A program made the translations under genes and the position numbers. Positions 22,252 to 35,700 of a stretch of 64,000 nt of DNA are shown one piece after another. The notes beneath the pieces are model-generated. The model was not told the DNA's origin. It saw nothing but the letters and a program-made list of their open reading frames with translations, and did no database searches. The number at the start of each line of letters is the position of its first letter. Positions within the stretch are counted from its first letter, which is position 1. The stretch spans positions 20,938,021 through 21,002,020 of the forward strand of contig CM052362.1 of assembly GCA_028551475.1 (NCBI GenBank), given 5' to 3'. The stretch comes from Casuarina equisetifolia (taxonomy: Eukaryota > Streptophyta > Magnoliopsida > Fagales > Casuarinaceae).

Positions 22252-25200
22252 CCCCATCATGGTCGATAGAGCCAAACAATATCCTGGTCGTGCGAACGAA
22301 AGGTTTAAGATCAGTAGTCCATCAATTCCTTCATCCTAAAAGGAAACTTCTTTATTATCATCAATCTATTTTCAAAGACAGCCACTTTAAGCTTGTTTTT
22401 ACTTTTTCTGGACATATACTATGCAGCAGTCGTTGGTTGGTGCAATCAAATAATTAAATATCGTGAGTTAAATCGTAAAAATATTATAAGATCATTGTTA
22501 TATGACTGTAAGGTGCTGAGTAGGCGCGGTGGGTGGCTTGGCTGCTAATAACCACGGTCAGAGAGGGAAAAAAAAAAGTAGCAAATGGCCCCAAAAGGAC
22601 GTGGACAAACAAGTACACGTATCAGTGTGCCATTGACAGCTATACTAGGAGGACAGAGACCTTGGAGCTGTGTCCCAAATTGACATAGAAATTTGATTGA
22701 ACGTTTCCCCTGTCCTCAATTGAAGAAGCAGCCAAGCCGTTGAAGTGGTCCACCTCCCTCCGCTACACGACTGCCCTGACAGTAGCTTGAACTGTTTACC
22801 AGCCACTCCGGTTGGCTGATGAAGCACGACCACCCTGATAATAACATTATTTCAACATCGTTTACGTGAAGTTTGTGACGTAATATTATTCATTTTTAAT
22901 AAGCCCAAAAGTCTAGCACAAGTAACGACTTTGAAAACCGTGGTTTAAGCCAATAAAGCAAGCGCCACTTCATTGATTGTAGATTTACTTTATACAGAAT
23001 CGACAGCTTCAACAGGGACGTTAATGTAGACTTACGGTGGAGAAAGTTTCAACCTGATATTCACGGTGACCGGTGGAAGAAGAAGAATATCAAAAGCTAC
23101 TCCAATTCTCCCACGAGAACAATGAGTGAGTATTGTGCTTCTGCATCTGAATCACGGCACCAGAGCTAAAGCGATTCCCAACGCTGACTTCGACTGCCTT
23201 TCCAGCATAAAGGACTCAGCTGCTCAGAGAACAGGGACAACAACCTCAGTAGCCTTTTACTGTGTATTAAAATATAGAACCCATGAAGCTTGCGCACTTA
23301 AAGCGAATCCCTCGCAAATCACGAGCTGAAGCACCTTTTTCTGAGCGAAACAGAGGTAAAGATAAAAAATAAAAATAAAAATAAAAATCTTTAGGGGCCC
23401 TCTTCAAGTTGAAGTGACTACTAAAGAATGATTACATGGAATGGTTCTGTTCAAGGTCCACACGTGGTTCTACTGTTTATAATCATTATTTTCAAGGGTC
23501 CATTCTGCCACCTACACCCCGCCCCAATAATGTCTTGAAATCTCTGGCATTTGCAGTGGAAGGTGCCATTGGCAAATTAAGGATGTGGTTGACCCATTGT
23601 TTAGATTTAACCACAGGGGCCCTTCAGAATCTACTTTTACAGCCTGTTGTGTTTGACGCAAGTGGGGAGATCTGATTCCTGTTGCAGTAGATTTTCTCGT
23701 GCCCGTGATCTTTGGTCTGATTTCATGACAGTGAGTTCGAGTATGCATATCTTGGTCAAAGGAGAAAGAGGCAATAATTGAATGTATAATCCCTTAAGTT
23801 AGTCTCAGAAGAGGCAGCAATATATGTGCATGACACTAGTCCCACGTTTTGTTCACATGGCTACCAAAGATCTCCTCCTAAACAAAACAAACAAGGATTT
23901 TGCGTGGTATCTTTCTTGGGTTCTATAATCAATCAGCTCTCAATTGGCTATGGTTATGTTCTGCAGATATATTCCCTGATAGCGAGAATAGATTAAAGTA
24001 AAATGTAGATGCTCCATGAATGGGGGATGTGTTAGTGGGGTTCTTACTTGCGTGACTAACAAGTAGTTTTAACTCAATAAGTGGTGGAATTTCGAATTTC
24101 CTCAGAAAACAAGTACTTAGACTTGGTGGAGCATCATTATCATAAAAACCCTTTTCTCTGTTCAAGCGAACTAGAACTATTCTTTGAACCCATGTCGGTG
24201 GGTTATAATATAGGCACAAGAATATTCTAACCCTATTATTTCTATCTTTTTTTATTCCTGTTTTGATATTATCTGCACATGACTGCTCTATTCCACTGCT
24301 ATAATTAAGATCTCTTCCCAATACTTCCCCGAATATAATTCTTGGTTTTTCAAATCTTATTGAAGTGAAAAAAAAAAAACAGGAAGAAAGCATCCCGAGG
24401 CCAACTGGTCTAGAACCCGTCCAAAACTGATTGCAGGCGACAATGATGTCTTACCTATTTTATTTGGCTCAAATGAACTATATCATTCATAAGCTCTCAA
24501 AAAAGATGAAGGTGCATGTACAAGACTCTTTTCCCGACCAGAGAAAATCATCGATGGCTATCGTCAACTAATTAATGATAAGTTATACGAAATGATTGTA
24601 GAACCCCACAGAAATCAATTAAACGAGGCTGCTGGGGAGCTTCTTCTGTATGTTTCTCAACTGAATCTTCATCGCTGTGTACTCGGCCATTATTTGTTTT
24701 TCTTTAATTTTGAAGTATTAAAAGAATACGTCTGTTGATTGTTCTTCATCTTGGTGACTTCATATTTATACTTCTTTAATAGATTCTCATGATCAAATAC
24801 CCATCTTTGGACCAAGCATTTGATTCTTTTTTTTTTGGGGGGGGGGCTTCTTGTAGCTGGATGTTGACGTTCAAGGAGATTAGGGAATCTGTCACCGGTG
24901 TTGCATAACTCTCTCGGACAGCATTATTCAGAGAAGTATTGGATCATCCGTTTGTTGTGAAGGGAACTTCAGACTCACCAAAAGATGGGAAAAGAGAAAG
25001 TTAAAAGAACATGCTTATCAAATGTATTCTCAAGCTACTAAGAAAGATGCACGTTAAACGCTTTCTTCTGGTTTTCATCTCACGATGATAGCTTCTACTC
25101 ACCAACCATGAGGGTACTTTTGCTTCCTGAGCAAGGGGATATAATAATAGAAACTAAAAAATAAAGAGAATCTTGCCCATCTTTTCATCTCCATTTTAAA

Positions 25201-26480
25201 ACCATATGGAATCCAAGAATTCACTCTCTCTTATGGTTTGGGGTAATGAAGAGTCATTTTACCACGCCGAACCTGGTTAAGGTTTCGGTCAGGAACATAA
25301 TGCGTCCGAACCACAACTTAGGTTTTGGCTCCGCCAATCTTTCATCGAATAAACAAAAAGGGAGATGAAAGGCAGAAAAAAAGTTGTTTCTTGAGAACTC
25401 CGCATTTCTTTATTCATGTCATCATATTCAAGGAGCAATCACAGCAAGAAGGAAGCTGGAGGGACTTTAATAATGCAATTGACCTAGCTTAAAAAAATAC
25501 AAAACCAATATTTTTTAGTCACTGAGCTCAATACATCATAGAGACAAGGGAAAGTAGTACTATTAAAAGGAAGATAGTGCCTAAGCTGTCATAGTTTAGG
25601 CCGCAAACAGCACACTGCATTAGAATATGTCTAATGTTGTGCTGTGGGCTGCTTCTAGGTGGTCGCCTTATGCAGCGAAATGCAAGTAATGGATTGAATA
25701 AAAAAGTACTCAAGCTCTTAATAACAAAGTCTTTTTGTTGCAGCCGTAGCATGTCCACTTGCTGCGTATACGCAACGGAGAGAGGAAAAAGAAACATAGT
25801 TACTTCGTTGTCGTTTAGCTCTCCTGTTACAGCTACAATTTTCTAATTTTCTTAGTCTTGGATCTCGGGTATAAACTGTAAGCATTTGCATTGAAAATTC
25901 CGGGACCTGGAACTTCAATCTGCAGCAAATACTTTACTTTATGTCTCTAGCAAGGCTTTGAAGATTCAGTTTCGATTTTCTCAAATAAACAATGTTCTTA
26001 GCTGAATCTAAGCAATAAAAGGTGATCTTGAAGAGATTGCTTTGACAAGTTTTCATTTTTATGTCTCAAGTCTGAAGTCCCTGTAATGAATAGGACAATG
26101 GCTATACAGCCACCAAAGCAGAGATTCTAGTGACTTGGAGACCTTTCCTCCAAGACCAACCCACTTTCCATTATGGGTGGTCCTGTGGTTCTTCCTAAAT
26201 CTAACTCAAGGAACAGAAGTCAAGGTGAATTCTAGGCCTACCCCAGAACATGGTTTTGCTTCCTCTTTCAAGGCCTCAGCTCAAATAAAAAAGTAGGATA
26301 AGCTACGTTCTTCCCTGGACGAAACCGTCACCACAAAAAACGAATACATCTGGCATTGCAGTGAGGCATGATGACTCTGTTTTCCCTTAAAAAAATTGAC
26401 AACATGCATATGAAAACTAGTAAAAAATTGTATGCGGCCTCTCGAAGCTGCTTTAGAAATCGAAGGGCGACATAAAACAA

Positions 26481-26510
26481 CTTGACGTCTCGTTGCTTGA
26501 CGTCTCGTTG
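26481..26510. repeat. Perfect 15-bp tandem duplication
   Basis: CTTGACGTCTCGTTG occurs twice in succession (26481-26495, 26496-26510), followed by the first four bases of a third unit. It doubles the palindromic core GACGTC, a bZIP-type motif. No gene start is visible nearby. Confidence 0.95.
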
Positions 26511-28678
26511 CTTGTCTGGGTGGTGGCGATCATGATCATGTTGCATGGCGTCATAAAGTCACTGGTCGGTAAAGTAAAGGCCTAGATATTCAGAATTACA
26601 CATGAGCATGTTCGTCACCTTTTTCTAAATAAAGATAGCAAAAGAAAATTGAATTCTGTAGGTGATTTTGCCAAAACAACGGACAGGAAACTAGATTTTG
26701 GCCGTTTAATTAGTTGAAGAGTTGATACTCCTTCGGAGACCGGAAGGCCAGATACAAAAGAGACGTCCGCAGGAGTGTCAGAAACCTTCCGGACTTCACG
26801 CGCTAACGAAAACTTCGAAGGGTACGCTCCAAAAAAAAAAAAAGAAACTAAAAGGGAAAAAAAACTTGTTTGGTTGAGATATGTCATTTGCGCAACTAGC
26901 ATACGTTTTCTTCGTCTCTCTTTTGGCTATTTTCTTACGACCAAACATGCCCTTCTTCTTTACCCATGTTTGATCTTCTTCCACGTTGCTCTGCGTTTTT
27001 AAGCAACCTTTTGGCAGGAGATCTAGTGCGAGTGGGTCTTGTATTTTATCTGGAGAAAGTCAATGGCAGCAATGCTTTACCCAACAAAGTTGAACTTCTA
27101 GATTTGGACTTTCGACAGGGAAAGATCATTTTATCGTTGTTTCTAAGATACGTGCGGGCAAAGAAATTCGTACTATTTTATAGTTAATTGATTGATGAAC
27201 TCTCTACACCTTTGACCCTAAAAAAACAAAAAACAAAAAAAGACTATATAAACAATTTTCACCTATTGGTATATGTCACTATTGAAATAAATTGATCCCT
27301 AAGTAACCAATAGATTTAGATCTTTTGACATAACGAATATGAATCATGATAATTTAATGTCAAAGCTAACCATCATCCCAAGTAAACCTTGGTATGAGCA
27401 AGTCTCAATGTATGCACAATAGGGTGGTGAGGGATTCTAAAGGCCAGGGGTCAAGAAGGGTTGTCAGTAGTTGAAGTTGTAGGAACATTGGAAGCAAAGT
27501 GTAGTAGAGTTATCACAATCCAAATAAAAGTATTTTATGATTAACTAATAAGTTTAGGTTCTTTAACATGATAGTTAGAGATCATAACAATATAAATACA
27601 AGAATTCTTATTGACAGACCCTTGTGAATCAATAGTGCAACTTAGATTGATGGACCTTTCTTATATAATATTTCAAACATCATTATTCAAGTAGTTCACC
27701 AAATTTAGGAAACAAATGGGCTTATACATAGACCCAATGGCATTAACTACAAACAAATAAACAATTCAGATGCCCCATTAGACTTTAAGATGCTTCGTGA
27801 CAAAAAAGAAAATAAGTTATACCAAATCATCGGTGTAAAAATGGTTCTAGGTAATCTGATGAAGAATTCAGCCTCCGTTTCCTGTATCAGACCAAAAAAA
27901 AAAGAGACATCAACCGTAATAATTCATGAGGTTTCTTCACCACAATAGGCCTCCACTGTTATCCGAGGGACAAGTAGGGGGGAGTTTTAGTTATGCTTTG
28001 TCCTTGTTTTGCTCTTAGTTTCATGTATGTGTATTCCCACCCAACTTTAAAGGCAGCCAAAAAATCATGGACAGTGAGATGCATTAAAAGCTTAAGAAGC
28101 GAGGAAATAATTGGTGCCTAATCGACTAAAGCCTGGGGACTTGATCCTGGTTATAACCAAACTATTGGGGTAGTTCCTGCAGGCAAAAAATTCTGCGTGA
28201 GCTGCTTTCCCTTTTCTTTATTTCGATAAAAAAATTCAGCGCCTGCATATTTTCAAAAATAGAATAGATGAATATTAATAATGATGACGAGGCCCTGCGG
28301 TGCTTTGTTGGCCAGACACCTCGTCTTCCAAGTATTTTTTTTTCTTCCTTTACTATCATTTCACGTCTAATATAGATATAATGGAAAAACTCTTATCATA
28401 AAATAAGAAGCATGAAATGAAGTTTAGATAAAAAAATATTTTTGCAATCCTTAAATTGACTTTTAATTCTATTTCACCTTATGTCATCTAGAGCTCAATA
28501 TTATTTAGTGTGCAAAAAAAAAAAAGAAGTAAAGCAGAAGTTTCACACTAGAAGGAAAAAGTTCTAAAGTAAAGTTAATAAAATAATGACTCTCTAACCT
28601 TCACTCTCTAACTTCCATGACATTATGTTATGTGTCTCAACCCATTCTACCAAAAGACTAGAGGCTAAGAGTTATTCT

Positions 28679-28965
28679 TAAACATATTATTTGAATATTA
28701 TTCCTAACTTTGGTCTCACAAGCTCAAGCATTTTACAAGCTTTTATAAGCTCATAACAAATAATCATGCTTTGACCTTTTTCACTAGTTGTCGCTTAAGA
28801 CATAAGACTAACTCTAATATCATTTGTTTTATGCGTGTTCTATGCCTTAACATAGGTCCAAGCTTTGATACCACTTTGCCTAAAAACCCATATCTAAAAG
28901 TTAAACTCAACGCATCTTATTTGAATATCATTCCTAATTTAGACCCTATAAACCCCAAGCATACT
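28679..28965. repeat. Diverged direct repeat, spacing about 230 bp
   Basis: The block at about 28679-28735 (TTATTTGAATATTATTCCTAA...) recurs at about 28909-28965 (TTATTTGAATATCATTCCTAA...), with flanking AAGAGTTA/AAAGTTAA and AAGCAT also shared. The phrase CAAGCTTTGATACCAC between the copies is, in my experience, common in dispersed dicot repeats. I take this as a decayed repetitive element. Confidence 0.6.
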
Positions 28966-29249
28966 ACACCCCGAGCCGGTAACAACTAAAAAAAGAACTG
29001 GATGCTTCCGACAGAAAATAAGGAGAACGACATCATTGCATAAATGAGAGAAATACAAGGACAAGGCATAACTAGAACCTCCACCCTGCTGTTGTTTATT
29101 TTGGGTCTCAAAAATGGGCGTGGAGACTCAGAGCTGGGTGGTCGGATTTATATAGCCTGCATCAGAATCGTTCGTGTTCGATATTAAATTTGGAACGAGG
29201 GCAAGTGGAATGCAGAATAGTTGCATGAAATCCACTTTAGTCATTGGGG

Positions 29250-29516
29250 ATTGGGTTGTACATTCCTTGCACACAAAAGCAAGGTAGTGGACGTTTGCGA
29301 CCGGCTTTTATGGTTCCTTTGCTCCTTTTCGGCTCGTATTTTGCCTCGACGATGCCACTTTGGTCAGTGACTGGTGGGTGTCCATCTCCATGCATTCAAC
29401 GTCAAGCAAGAGGGCTTGCATTATCTTGCGGTTCATATGCCTCTCAAGGGTAACAATTTGACGATTGATTTTGGGTAGGTTGTACATTCTGTGCGTCAAA
29501 AAAGCAGTGGACAGTT
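29250..29516. repeat. Short diverged direct repeat
   Basis: GGTTGTACATTCCTTGCACAC followed by AAGCAAGGTAGTGGACG near 29250-29293 resembles GGTTGTACATTCTGTGCGTC followed by AAAAAAGCAGTGGACAG near 29477-29513. Spacing is about 225 bp. The intervening DNA is not clearly repeated, so this may be two remnants of one element. Confidence 0.5.
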
Positions 29517-32500
29517 TTGAATCGAATCTTACCTTTTTATTTTCCGTCTGCTTTTAGTTGAATCGAAGCCGTCAACCAGACAGGTTCTCGTGTCTCAGAA
29601 GCTTTACATTGACTTGAGAGAAGGGTGAATTGGAGAAAGTCATGATTAAGGACAAAACAAAGGATACTGCCAAACAACTAATAAAGGGTTATTCGAGGAT
29701 CCTATGCCTAAGATCACAAAAGATTTTGTCTAAGCTCGTCAATTGTACTTTGCAGAACAGGATTTAGGGGGTTCTTGTATGGCAATTCCTTTTTAAGGTG
29801 GGATTGTTCGTGGCAAATTAGTTTTTGCTTGTAGATTTGATTGCCTTTGCCATAAAAAATATCCATTTACATTTCCAGATATTACATAGGTTTAAAGAAG
29901 AATCGGGTGGGCTAAGTAAAGTAGGAAAAAAGGAGGAAAATTTATATATACGAAACTAAAAGAAAAAAATTATTTTGGAAGGTATAATTACACAATACCT
30001 TATCTATTGTGGGCTATTTCAGATACATATTCTACACCTTTCACGCACAAGGGCAAGAGATCTCATTTGATAACAATTTAAAAGGTGAAGGCCTTATTTG
30101 GTAACGACCTTCAGTTTATCTTTTATCTCGTTTTATTAATAAATAATTCAAATGCAAATAAGGTTTTAATTTTTTTAACAGACTCCAATATCAATATTTC
30201 AAGAAACGCTTGCTTGATTTTCAAGGTATAGTAGTTGATTTGTTATTCATAAATAAGATAAATTTTGTAGTCTCCTAACACCCAAAGGTTGATTGCCCAA
30301 CTACCTAATCACCATAACATATCAAGAATGGTGTTTAATTTTTTATTTACTCATTTTATGATGATAATATAATCATTTGGTTGAAACAATCAAATGATAT
30401 TTTTTACTTTTGAAGGGTATTTTAAGCTGCAAAATATGATATATTTTTTTAAAAAATATAAATTAATATTTCATCAAAACTAGATTAAAACATAGTTCAA
30501 AACCTGTCATGTCCATCAATTTTCTCTTCTTCAAACTGTACATGGTCTTCGGAAATGGCCAATAGGCAGTGTGCAACATTATTTATTTTGTTCTAGAAAG
30601 GAAAAAGCCAATATGGACCGTGGGCATTCCTCAAAGGAGGAATCCTGAAAGGCAATAAGGGAAGGCGGCTATGGCAGAAGCTGAGACAGAGCATCTAGTG
30701 TAAGGTTCAACTAATGGGGGAAAAGTTAGCATTAAACAAACCATTTAATGTTTGTTTATTAGGGACTGTCACGTTTTCTTTCTTACTGATCTTAGAGCAT
30801 CCATTTTAGAACATTAAAGGCAACTGACATCCCGTGGCTACAAAGACTTCCTTTGAATGTAGACAGACACTCCGGGTTTTGCCATGATGGGCACGGCCGT
30901 AGTCAAAAGTAGAGATTTTCTTGCAATTGGGTGAAGCCCGCTTTAGTAATGATCAAAGAGTCGGCACCAGGCAGCCTTTTGAAAGAAAATCTTAGAGAAT
31001 CCCCTGGACGTTTAAAGTTTTGTTTTTGATGCAAGAGCAGCTTCATTGTCGTTTCCGCACACCTTCCTGGAAAATCGACAATTTTCTAACATGGTTTGAC
31101 TACAAAACTGGTTCATCTGGTTAAAAGGAACCGAATTCCAAGATCCTGTTCATGCAGCAGGGCCACCAAGTTGTCCTTACTCCATTTTAGTCTGTTTCGT
31201 GTGTCCTGCGGTTGACCCAAGTGTTAGATAGTGGTAGGTTGATAGCCTGCAGTCAATGGACCATCCACGCACTTACACAGGGGTAGCTGAAAAGCATTGA
31301 ATAATGATGATGAACCTCGTGCTTACCAGTTCCATTAGATTATAGAAATCACCAGGAGGGTATTAAATTATTTCCACCAACCCAATAAACTTGGCCTTTT
31401 GGCTTATTTAACAAGAAGCTTGCCGTGTGTAGTCTAACTATCGACTGTTTTTAAACTCTACTGATTTGCCAGACTCCTTGGTCGATTCTGTATGTTTCCA
31501 CGAAACAGGAAATCTTGGAAAAGGAAGATCTTGAAGGCTTCTGGATGGTGGATTATCCATCATGGTGATGGTTGTGTGTCACCTAATGCTTCGATTTTGC
31601 TCCCACCAAACCATGGCGTTCAGTTTATGTGTTGTTTGCAGGAAAGTGGGGTTTCTGAAAGCTTTGATTAATCAAGTAAAGTGGCTAATGCTCTGATAGT
31701 GCGTTTAGAATTGAATTCTGGAGAAAAGTGGATCTCGTTTGTCTTCACATGAAACTTTCCGAACACAAAGCATCTCTTGCTTACGACTATGTGATGGCTT
31801 TTGGACATGCACGTGTTGCACCACACGACCGGTGGCTACCTTTTTGGAACTTACAGGCTTCTCACGTTTGTAGATACACCAGTCATGCTATTCCGAGTTA
31901 CAGGTGGAATATGCTTTCAACTTCCTCTCTGAGTAACCACTTCACTTTCCGTTCCACGATCGACATCCATTCGATGTACAGGCACGACAATCAATGCAGC
32001 ACAGACAAGGATTGGATTTGGCGGGACGAGAGGAAGGTGATATTTATGAAGGTTCCATCACCTTGCAGTTTAAGTTTGGGTAGATAAACTCACATTTTTT
32101 TGGGTGGTAGATGGGAACAATGAGGTTGTTGAGTATGGGTATCACATGCTTCTTGGTGTAAAAGTTTAATCCGTCGCTGATCATTGTTTGGTTGTTGGGA
32201 CCTTACAAAAAGATGTCTGATCACTTTCAGTTTTTTTATTTTATTTTATTTTATTTTTATTTTCGAGATATAATTATTATGTCTAACTTTATTTTAACAT
32301 ACTGTCCATATTTCATAAAAAAAATGATTTTTATTTGTACTCCATTGCCATTTATGAAAAATTTCTCCACAGAGAATGGATGGTCTGTAGACATAGAACA
32401 GGCTTAGCCTTTTAGACGTTCCTTGGGCTGGAAAATGTTGGAGAGACTACTTTGGGCTGGAAAATGGATGTTAATGGCAAGCCTGCTATTCGGACTCTCC

Positions 32501-32776
32501 CTTCAGTAGAATGGCATTGGGCATGATGAGCGTTTAGAGAAAGACCAGGAAATAAACTTCAACCAAAAAGAATGCAAAGGATCATATTAATCATCTTTTC
32601 CAGTCAAAAGAGTGGAGCGGAGCAAAAGATATCATAGGAATTGGAGTTAGAATAACAAGGCCAACAGGACCAGCACAAAAAACCTGTTCTGCCGTATCAA
32701 ACATCAACAGGAAAAAAAAAATTGCATAAAAAAATTTGAAGTCTCTCCAATAATCAAATCGTTTGAATTTCATCAT

Positions 32777-35700
32777 TTACAGCTCTGTGTCACACAAACG
32801 CATCATCAATTCAGAAACCATTCTCCGAGCAAAAGGGATGTAACTCAAGCTGTACCTGAAGTAATTAATCAACAATACGTTAAATGGTCAAATATTAATC
32901 ATTCCAAATGCATAACTAGGTCTTTTAAGAGTTTGAAGTTGAGAAAACAAAGTAAAGATCTTGATATAGGTAATTGGTAAAAGGACATATTAATGTAAGC
33001 ACTGGCAACTAAATTGCCTTAAAAAAGAACTAAGGTAGAAAGAGGTGACAAGCTCACCACACAAGGGCGCAGAACTCAATTATGATTACGATTATTGTCA
33101 GAATCTCGTTGTGGATCTGCAAGATGAAAGAAACAGTGAGGCTTCTAGGAATGTGAAGATAATGCCAATCTGCTTTTCCCACTTCAGACCTTGAAACATC
33201 TTTCGTAGGGTGTAACAATGAGATAGAAATCCCGTTAGAATAGAGTATGTCTCAAACAAACATTGGCAATCTGAAACTTCTACAAATCTTTTGCGGTATC
33301 AAAATGAATTTGAGAAAAGAAAAAAGGAAAAGAGAAATATTGATGCATGATCAAAATATCTTCTGTACATAGAGAAAGGGACTTAGCCAAGTGATGGAAT
33401 GCAATGAAGACATTAATGAAATAAAATACCGGTTACACTTTTCATGAGTCTGCTCCGGTGCTAAGGCATGTCAGAATTTTAGCTTTTTTCCAGTGTTCTA
33501 CCAGATCTTAAAAATTCAAATATATTGAGGTTCCATTTAATATCCAATCAAATTGAGACTGCTGATGAATGGGAAATACCTTCAAGGAAAATTGTCAGGG
33601 CAACGTAAGAAATTATGGGCAAAGTGTGAGAAATCATTCAAGTAAAACTACACCAATCATCTATCCTCCCAGAGATTCAATCCCTGATCCATCAACTGGC
33701 CTGCAGATTTTAATTGAGTACCTACCACTAGATCTTTGCAGGATGAAGATAGCAAACTTACCCAGAGAGCACAAATGAGAGCAATAACAACACATCCAAG
33801 GTAAATAGCAGTTGCATAGACACGGGTGGAGTCAAACATCATCCTCATTTGTTGCCCGGCTCCAATGAGGAAGACTGTGCTGCCAAACAGTAGCACAAGT
33901 TTGGAATCAGAAAATTCTCTGAAGAAAGGAATAGAAAAGAAAAGAAAAATACTTTAAGTGAATCAGAGATAACTGCAGAACTGCTCTTGCGATGCATGCC
34001 AGGATGGCAAATTTTTACAAATATATACTGGTAAGTTGAAGTTCATCCCTATTGTAATAACATTATATTGGATGTTCCATATATTGAACAATTGCTTGTA
34101 GCTCTCATTTGATACCAGAGAAAGCATATCCGGACTTCAAGACTAACGCAAACATGCCCTGAAAGCTTGATATTTTTAGTAACCAGAAACCAAGGCCTAC
34201 CTCAGGGCAAGAAAAAGGGTGCCAAACTGAATTGATAATCCTAGGGCAAGGAAATAGCAGTCCTGTTCTGTCCAAACAAAAAATGAAAAAAGGAGGCAGA
34301 CTATAGGGCAATGCCATTTTTTGCCGTTGGGACAGGGAATGGACTGACAGTGTGAAGTAAATGACAAATATAAAGCCAAAATGAAACCTTTAAGTCTTTT
34401 ATTTTGCCCAAATATACAGTGTTAAAAACTCATTGCTTGAGTCTGATACCAATTAACCTACCTTCCAACTGCCAACACATTGCCAAAGGTGAAGAGTACT
34501 GCAAATTTGATGGGTTGGGCAAAAACAATCAATGACTGCAAAAGAAGTAGAGCAATAAGAAAATGCTGCAAGTATTTCAAAAGTTACAACCTTTTCTTGT
34601 CATTCAGTACTGGACTCTCAGTTTTTTTTGTATCCAATTAGAGGATCAAAACAAAGAAAATTTTGTATTTTAAAAACATGAATGTCCCGAAAGTTATGAA
34701 ACTTAATTACTCTCCTAAACAGAGCTTGATATTTCTTGCAATGATGGAAAACCAAAGTTAAATAGTTACGGCAAGCAGTATCATCTTGCGTACTCGAGGC
34801 AGAGAGGCATAAAAGTTAGCTATGACTTTCATGTTGTAAAAGATATTCTCTCTATAACTGACCAAGTATGGGGATGCATTTCTTCTTCCTTTTGGCAACT
34901 GTAGAATTTATCTTGCCTGGTTAGAAGTATTTAAAACCTCAGAAACTGAACAAAACGAGCTGCCACTGCAGTCTACTGTTCTCTGCTTCATTTTTCCCCT
35001 CCGACTAGGCATTTCCAGGGATGCTAAATGTATTTTCCCAAATATATAAAAATGCAAGACAACAGTATTGTTATACTCCCATATATTTGTGTAATACTGA
35101 CTTTGGAATGCAACTTTTTATTACCATGACCTAGACAACGAAAATAAGGAATGGGTTCAATGCTAGATACAAAGTAACACAAAAGGCAATAGATGAAGAC
35201 CCATGAAAGTTCTGGCAGACTTGAAAGTCTGCTTTGGGCAGTCTGGGTTGACAGACCATGCAAGTATGCAGCTGTTCTGGATGGCAAAAGTGCTGGCCAT
35301 CTAGAGGGTGGAGGGAAGTACTCAATCTTCATATGGCAGGCTAATGAGGTCTGTCCCATCACTTCAAAACAGAAGCTCATTGCCTGCATTCAGCTTATTC
35401 CTAAACAACTGGATTAACTGTTAGGGTGTTTACTGAGGCAAAGGATTTGTTAATGCCATCCTATTCACAAGATATGAGAAATAGAAAAAAAGTCAAACTC
35501 AGTCTCAGCTGCTTCAGGGACCTGAGAAACAGGTTGAACACGGAGCCGTAGCTAAGCTCCCTCTCTTAGAGGCAAGAGCAGGGGAGAAGAGATCTAGGAT
35601 CAATACCATGTGACAAAGGCGACACTAAAGCAATAATATGGTTGATTACTAATACGGAGGAATGTGACAATGGTCAGTCCTTTAGAGAAGATGACACACA

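Larger units (their letters stand above)
20201..32776. other. Long gene-poor interval between GLT1 and the SFT2-like gene
   Basis: About 12.6 kb in which I recognise no gene. Open frames of 60-154 codons occur on both strands; the longest are 23929-24393 minus (154 aa) and 31728-32087 plus (119 aa). None shows a known domain, and none links by good splice sites to a longer frame. The interval contains several small repeats: a 9-bp inverted repeat (20613-20638), a perfect 35-bp tandem duplication (22182-22251), a 15-bp duplication (26481-26510), and two diverged direct repeats (28679-28965, 29250-29516). A/T runs occur near 21172, 24369, 24827, 26831 and 32229. Some of it is probably decayed transposon sequence, but no element boundary could be drawn. 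Confidence 0.6.

Noticed and set aside
23436..23675. 79-codon plus-strand frame in the gene-poor interval
   Set aside because: No recognisable domain, no splice partners and ordinary composition for this DNA.
24827..24846. T10-G10 run
   Set aside because: Simple homopolymer junction with no nearby gene; too short and common to interpret.
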